This document shows positions 60,201-64,000 of a DNA stretch of 64,000 nucleotides, piece by piece (position 1 is the first letter of the stretch; every line of letters starts with the position of its first letter). Source of the DNA: Gossypium raimondii (Eukaryota; Streptophyta; Magnoliopsida; Malvales; Malvaceae); contig NC_068571.1 in NCBI RefSeq assembly GCF_025698545.1, positions 49,881,733-49,945,732 of the forward strand, written 5' to 3'. The translations under genes and the position numbers were made by a program. A model generated the notes under the pieces. The model worked only from the letters and a program-made list of their open reading frames with translations. It had not been told where the DNA came from and ran no database searches.

Positions 60201-61188
60201 TCTCAAATTCTAGAATTAGATAACATTTTCCGATGCTCGATTAAGTTTGTGTTGTGAAAGCTTTAAAGTTATATATCTAGGTGACTTCTTTGTACCCATT
60301 GGATAGGTTTGACCACCTTTTATGAGCCTGTGACAACCTTGGTCTCGGAGATCTTTGTGAGATTTGTAATTTTACAAATATGTAATCCCAATTGCTTTAC
60401 TAGTGTAGAGCACCAAATTGTTGTTAGTTCAACTAAGACCTTGCAATCAAGTTAAACCATGTTCGGATCTTGGTTTTTACAGTCTTTAATGTGACACAGT
60501 GTCAAGTGCGAAATACATCACTCTTAGATGGTGCAAAGTAGTGGTTTATTGGTTTTGTCATCATGCCTGCTTATATTATGTAATGAAAGCAGGAAACCCT
60601 AAACCCGTAAAGATGGGTTATTTTTGTTTGCAGGAGCATCCAAGCTTGACTAAGGCTGAAAGAAAGAAAATTTGTGGGCTGATGGATGTGAAGAAATTGA
60701 CAATGGAAGCATCTATGCATGCTGCACAGAACGATAGACTTCCGCTACGAGTCGTAGTTCAAGTTCTCTTCTTCGAACAGGTTAAGGCTGCAACTAGAGC
60801 TCAATCACGTAACTCCGATGCCCGCACTACTTGCGTTTCCAAGATGAGCCCCGATGAAGAATGGGACAAGACCATGGGTGAAGATTGTCGGTCCCTCAAA
60901 AAAAAGATGAGTGAAGTCGAGACAAATGAGGATGGAGGCCAGAAAAACAGTAAAATGGGCAAGAAGAAGAGCAGAAACAGTAAGAGTGGGGTGCAGCTGC
61001 TGCCATCACGGTCTAGGAGAATATTTGACAAGCTGTGGGTAGTGGGAGTGGGAAAGGGGCATGTGGAGAACAGAAGTTCGGAGACGTCAGGAAGTTCTCA
61101 AAGCCCGAGTTCGGCGGTTGTGGTTCGAGATAACACTACCAAGTCTTCGGGGGTTCCTTCAAGACACAGGAGACATTCAGTTTCATAG
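57236..61188 (+). CDS. BTB/POZ and NPH3-domain protein of the NPY family, 4 exons
   Basis: Exons 57236-57297, 58467-58536, 59000-60163 and 60634-61188 give 1851 bp and 616 aa with in-frame GT-AG junctions. The start [13 protein letters not shown] is the signature N-terminus of the family. A BTB domain spans about 28-130 ([44 protein letters not shown]). The NPH3 domain runs from about 209 ([20 protein letters not shown]) to about 485 ([27 protein letters not shown]), with a Lys/Ser-rich tail of about 130 residues. By family knowledge NPY proteins act with AGC kinases and PIN auxin carriers at the plasma membrane in organogenesis, and BTB-NPH3 proteins can be Cullin3 adaptors. The order relative to ENODL, PP2C and GPX matches Arabidopsis NPY1 (At4g31820). 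The paralogue identity (NPY1-5) is not certain. Intact. Confidence 0.9.
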
Positions 61189-62414
61189 AGAAGGCAGGTG
61201 AGGAATGGAATGTGTTAAATGAAGTAGCTTACAACAGGTAAAAGAATATGCTAACTGTTGTGTAAGTGTAAAAAAGAAGTGCTAGGAATAGGATATTGTT
61301 GTAGTTGATGATTGTAATCAGTTTTATGAGTGCTTCTCTTGGTTATTGTAGTTGTTAGTTGGAGGATTACATTTTCTTCAAACTTTCTATTCCTTTTACC
61401 TGTAATAATTCATGGATTACATGACCTCCCTCTTTTTTCTTTTTTTAATTTACTTTCTCACCTGCCTGGTCTGGGAATAATAATAACGGGAAAAGAATAC
61501 TCGGTTTAATGAAAATGACACAATTTTTGAATGAATTTTTAATAAAAATCGAATTTGCCATCTTTAATATCTTTTATGCAATAATTTAAAATTTTAAGAA
61601 GTTATAATTTATTTTAATTATTATTTTAATTAATATTTGAGTTTATTTTTAAAAATGACAGGAGTAAAATTAATATTTTGTTTGCAAATACATATTAAGT
61701 ATTTTAATTTATTTTAATTCCATTATATATTTTGACTTTGAGATAAATTTATTTTTACATTTTAATCATTTTTATTAAATAATTAATAAATTCATCTCGG
61801 AGATTAACCTAGTTGAATTAAATATTTTAAATACTTAATTTTATTTAAAAGTCGAATAGAATTTAATTAAAATTTAATTTTATAGTGCTTCAATGATTTT
61901 TATTATTATTTTGTAATAAAAATAGAGAGAGTGAATAAATAATAAATGATGAATAATAACAATGGTATAATTATATTCTTATTTAAAAGATGTTTATGGG
62001 ATTTATCTCATACCTCAACGAGATAAGCAAGTATTTTTCAAAAGTAGATGTGTTTTACACTTGTCGATAAGCCTTGTCGGCTCGCACATGGTGATGTCGA
62101 TCTAGTTGCTTCAATCCTTAATAGGCTGGCTATCGATGCCGCTCCGAATGCTTCGAATCTCTCTAACAATGTCCACAATGGTGACGATGATCTTTCTCCA
62201 ACCCTTTGCTGTGGCTTTGGCTTCCCCTTAGTGGTGGATCTGCTGGTTGTGAGTATGGCAACCCTTATTGTTCGAGCCTTCCCAGCCACGCTCCCTCTTT
62301 CCCTTGTTGCGTGCGGTTGGTGGTTAGGCCTTTAATTCTATCAAGATAATTAAATAATATGTTAAGCCTTTTTAAACTTATTATGTTCAATACTACTATC
62401 AATTTTAAATAGTC
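61189..62414. other. Downstream region of NPY, no further gene recognised
   Basis: 3' UTR-like sequence to about 61430, then AT-rich spacer. 62040-62335 is GC-richer and open on both strands, but nothing is recognised in either translation. Confidence 0.45.
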
Positions 62415-62598
62415 TGCTACCCTAGCACGGTTCTGCCTGCCGCTTCTGGCACGAGTATTAGGTTTCTGTGATTGTTTCTTTTTCTTAGTTTTCTAGGTAT
62501 TTTTGATTTGTATTGTTTGATCTTCCACGTCTATCAAGGATCTCTTCATTCAGTCAATCGGCTAGTGGTAGTGTTCTCTGGCTCTTTAGTCCTGAACC

Positions 62599-63375
62599 AT
62601 GGAGACTGAATTAGCACATTTATCGATAAATGAAGAAGAAGAAGAAATTTTGCAGACCCAAGCTGATTCAAGGATGCAAACAGATGTGGGAGATTACCAG
62701 CTTGTGGGGTGTTTCTTAACCGCTAGTATCATTAATTTTCTGGCTATGAAGAGTACTTTAGCAAATTTATGGCATCCCATCTGTGGGGTACAGATCCGAG
62801 ATTTGGGGGAGAAAATGTATCTTTTCAAGTTTTTTCATAGCATGGATATGGAGAGAGTTTTAAAGGGTCTTCCGTGGACGTTTAACAATCATTTATTAAT
62901 TCTGAGCAAATTGAAAAGAGGTGAAGATCCGCTTAAAATACCTTTAGTTTATGTTCCGTTTTGGGTACAAATCCATGATGTTCCAATTGGTTTATTCTTT
63001 GAGAATCTAGCGAAGCTACTGGGGAACTTTATTGGAGCTTTCTTAGAGTATGATGGTTCAAATCTGGGTAAGGAAAATCGCAATTATATGAGAGTGAGAG
63101 TGCAGATTGATGTTAGGAAGCCATTAAGAAGAAAGAAGCAAGTTATGTCAAACGGAGTATGTTCGTATGTCAAGTTTAAGTATGAACGTCTAACGTTGTT
63201 CTGTTTTTTCTGTGGCTGTTTGGGACATAATGACTTTTATTGTGAGACAAAAATGATGATTGGAGCAGATTTCATAGAGATGGGCTGGGATCTATCTTTG
63301 CGGGCACCATCACGTAGAGCTCTATCAATGAATAGTATCTGGCTACGAGAAGAGGAGGATGGGGATAAAGAATGA
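62599..63375 (+). CDS. LINE ORF1 protein (DUF4283 and CCHC knuckle), probably truncated
   Basis: 258 aa from ATG to stop. An acidic N-terminus is followed by a DUF4283-type domain (about 30-180: LVGCFLTASIINFLAMKSTL, LWHPICGVQI, YLFKFFHSMDMERVLKGLPW, PFWVQIHDVPIG, LGNFIGAFLEYD) and a knuckle CFFCGCLGHNDFYC that fits CX2CX4HX4C (about 207-220). Such proteins are the nucleic-acid-binding ORF1 of plant L1-type LINEs. The frame ends early; basic, Lys-rich sequence that could be its tail continues in another frame to 63650. Transposon gene, not a host gene. Confidence 0.82.
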   Translation: METELAHLSINEEEEEILQTQADSRMQTDVGDYQLVGCFLTASIINFLAMKSTLANLWHPICGVQIRDLGEKMYLFKFFHSMDMERVLKGLPWTFNNHLLILSKLKRGEDPLKIPLVYVPFWVQIHDVPIGLFFENLAKLLGNFIGAFLEYDGSNLGKENRNYMRVRVQIDVRKPLRRKKQVMSNGVCSYVKFKYERLTLFCFFCGCLGHNDFYCETKMMIGADFIEMGWDLSLRAPSRRALSMNSIWLREEEDGDKE

Positions 63376-63663
63376 GGGTGGTTGGAGAATAGATCAGGGG
63401 GTTGAACTCAAGAAGTAGGGATCCTAAAGAAAGCAAAAAGAAAACCATTGATTCAATATTAGGGTTTAGCCTAGAAGGGAGAGGATTAGCTATGGATAAA
63501 CAGAAAAAGAAATCATGGCCCTATCAGACGCATGCGTTAATGGATCATGACCTGGAAGATGAAGCTCTAATAGGGGGGAGGGGAAAAAGTGAAACAGGGG
63601 TGAGATGGAAGGTCAAAATTTTTTATCATGCGCGACTACCAAGAGGTTAGCCGACCGGGCGCA

Positions 63664-64000
63664 ATGAAAATCTTAAGCTGGAACGTCCGTGATTTGGGGA
63701 GACAACGGACGGTTCGAAGACTTCGGTATTTACTGAAGATAAAAGATCCCCAAATAGTCTTCTTCATGGAGACAAAACTAAGAAGAAAGCAGATGGAAAT
63801 AGTTCGAAGGAGATGTGGGCATCTCAATGGTATTGAAGTTGATCCTGAAGGTACAATGGGAGGTTTATGTTTAGCTTGGAGAACTAATGTTATATAATTC
63901 TGTGTAGTTTCTCTAAAAGACATATTGATGTGCTAGTTGAAGATAACGAAATAGGAGCAAAATGGAGACTCACAGGATTTTATGGATCTCCATACGTTTA
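63664..64000 (+). pseudogene. LINE ORF2 start: AP-endonuclease-like domain (partial, frameshifted)
   Basis: MKILSWNVRDLG begins an exonuclease-endonuclease-phosphatase domain (Asn of SWN; Glu of FMETKL as metal ligand; GGLCLAW). A stop at 63895 interrupts the frame, but the reading resumes one frame over (SKRHIDVLV, WRLTGFYGSP) to the window end. So at least one frameshift is present and this copy is not autonomous. Confidence 0.8.

Larger units (their letters stand above)
62415..64000 (+). mobile_element. LINE (non-LTR retrotransposon), 5' part, runs off the window
   Basis: Order: a GC-richer leader (about 62415-62598, CACGGTTCTGCCTGCCGC), ORF1 (62599-63375), decayed ORF1 tail in another frame (about 63402-63650), and the start of ORF2 with an endonuclease domain (63664 onward). 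The reverse transcriptase and 3' end lie beyond the window. The 5' boundary is approximate. Confidence 0.85.

Noticed and set aside
62038..62335. Overlapping frames on both strands (83 and 95 codons)
   Set aside because: Neither translation is recognisable, splice and start contexts are weak, and the segment abuts a LINE. It is kept only as unassigned GC-richer sequence.

Overview
The window is nuclear DNA of a dicot plant. It has spliced genes with GT-AG introns, long AT-rich spacers and layered transposons. The repeat families (a Ty3-gypsy-like LTR full of CACACGGCC/GGCCGTGTG words, Mutator-like elements with plant mobile domain genes, hAT MITEs with TAGAGGTG ends) suggest cotton (Gossypium, Malvaceae). 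That assignment is inference from memory of such repeats, not a search result.

Layout: (1) 1-21.7 kb is a gene island: a UBP22-type histone H2B deubiquitinase (minus), a plastid-type glutathione peroxidase (minus), a tandemly triplicated spacer sequence of unknown nature (9.4-13.45 kb), a clade-F-like PP2C phosphatase (plus) and a GPI-anchored early nodulin-like phytocyanin (minus). (2) 21.7-57.2 kb is about 35 kb of transposon-derived DNA with no intact host gene recognised. It holds a Ty1-copia remnant split by a hAT MITE with a perfect 8-bp duplication, a 2.5-kb solo LTR carrying an array of hairpins, foldback elements, and a 14.7-kb Mutator-like element (MULE) interrupted by a second, 7.1-kb MULE that itself carries a hAT MITE. 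Each MULE has a mudrA-type transposase followed by a convergent plant mobile domain (PMD) gene, and all four genes are broken. (3) 57.2-61.2 kb is an NPY/NPH3-family BTB gene (plus). (4) 62.4-64 kb is a degenerate LINE that runs off the window.

The order NPY, ENODL, PP2C, GPX matches, as I recall it, Arabidopsis chromosome 4 (At4g31820 NPY1, At4g31840 ENODL15, At4g31860 PP2C, At4g31870 GPX7). This supports the identifications and implies that the ENODL-NPY interval was expanded here by nested transposons. The host genes are not an operon and share no evident pathway; they are linked by ancestral synteny. Exon boundaries were deduced by eye from splice sites and reading-frame continuity. All five host gene models close in frame. 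No tRNA, rRNA, miRNA or CRISPR array was recognised.
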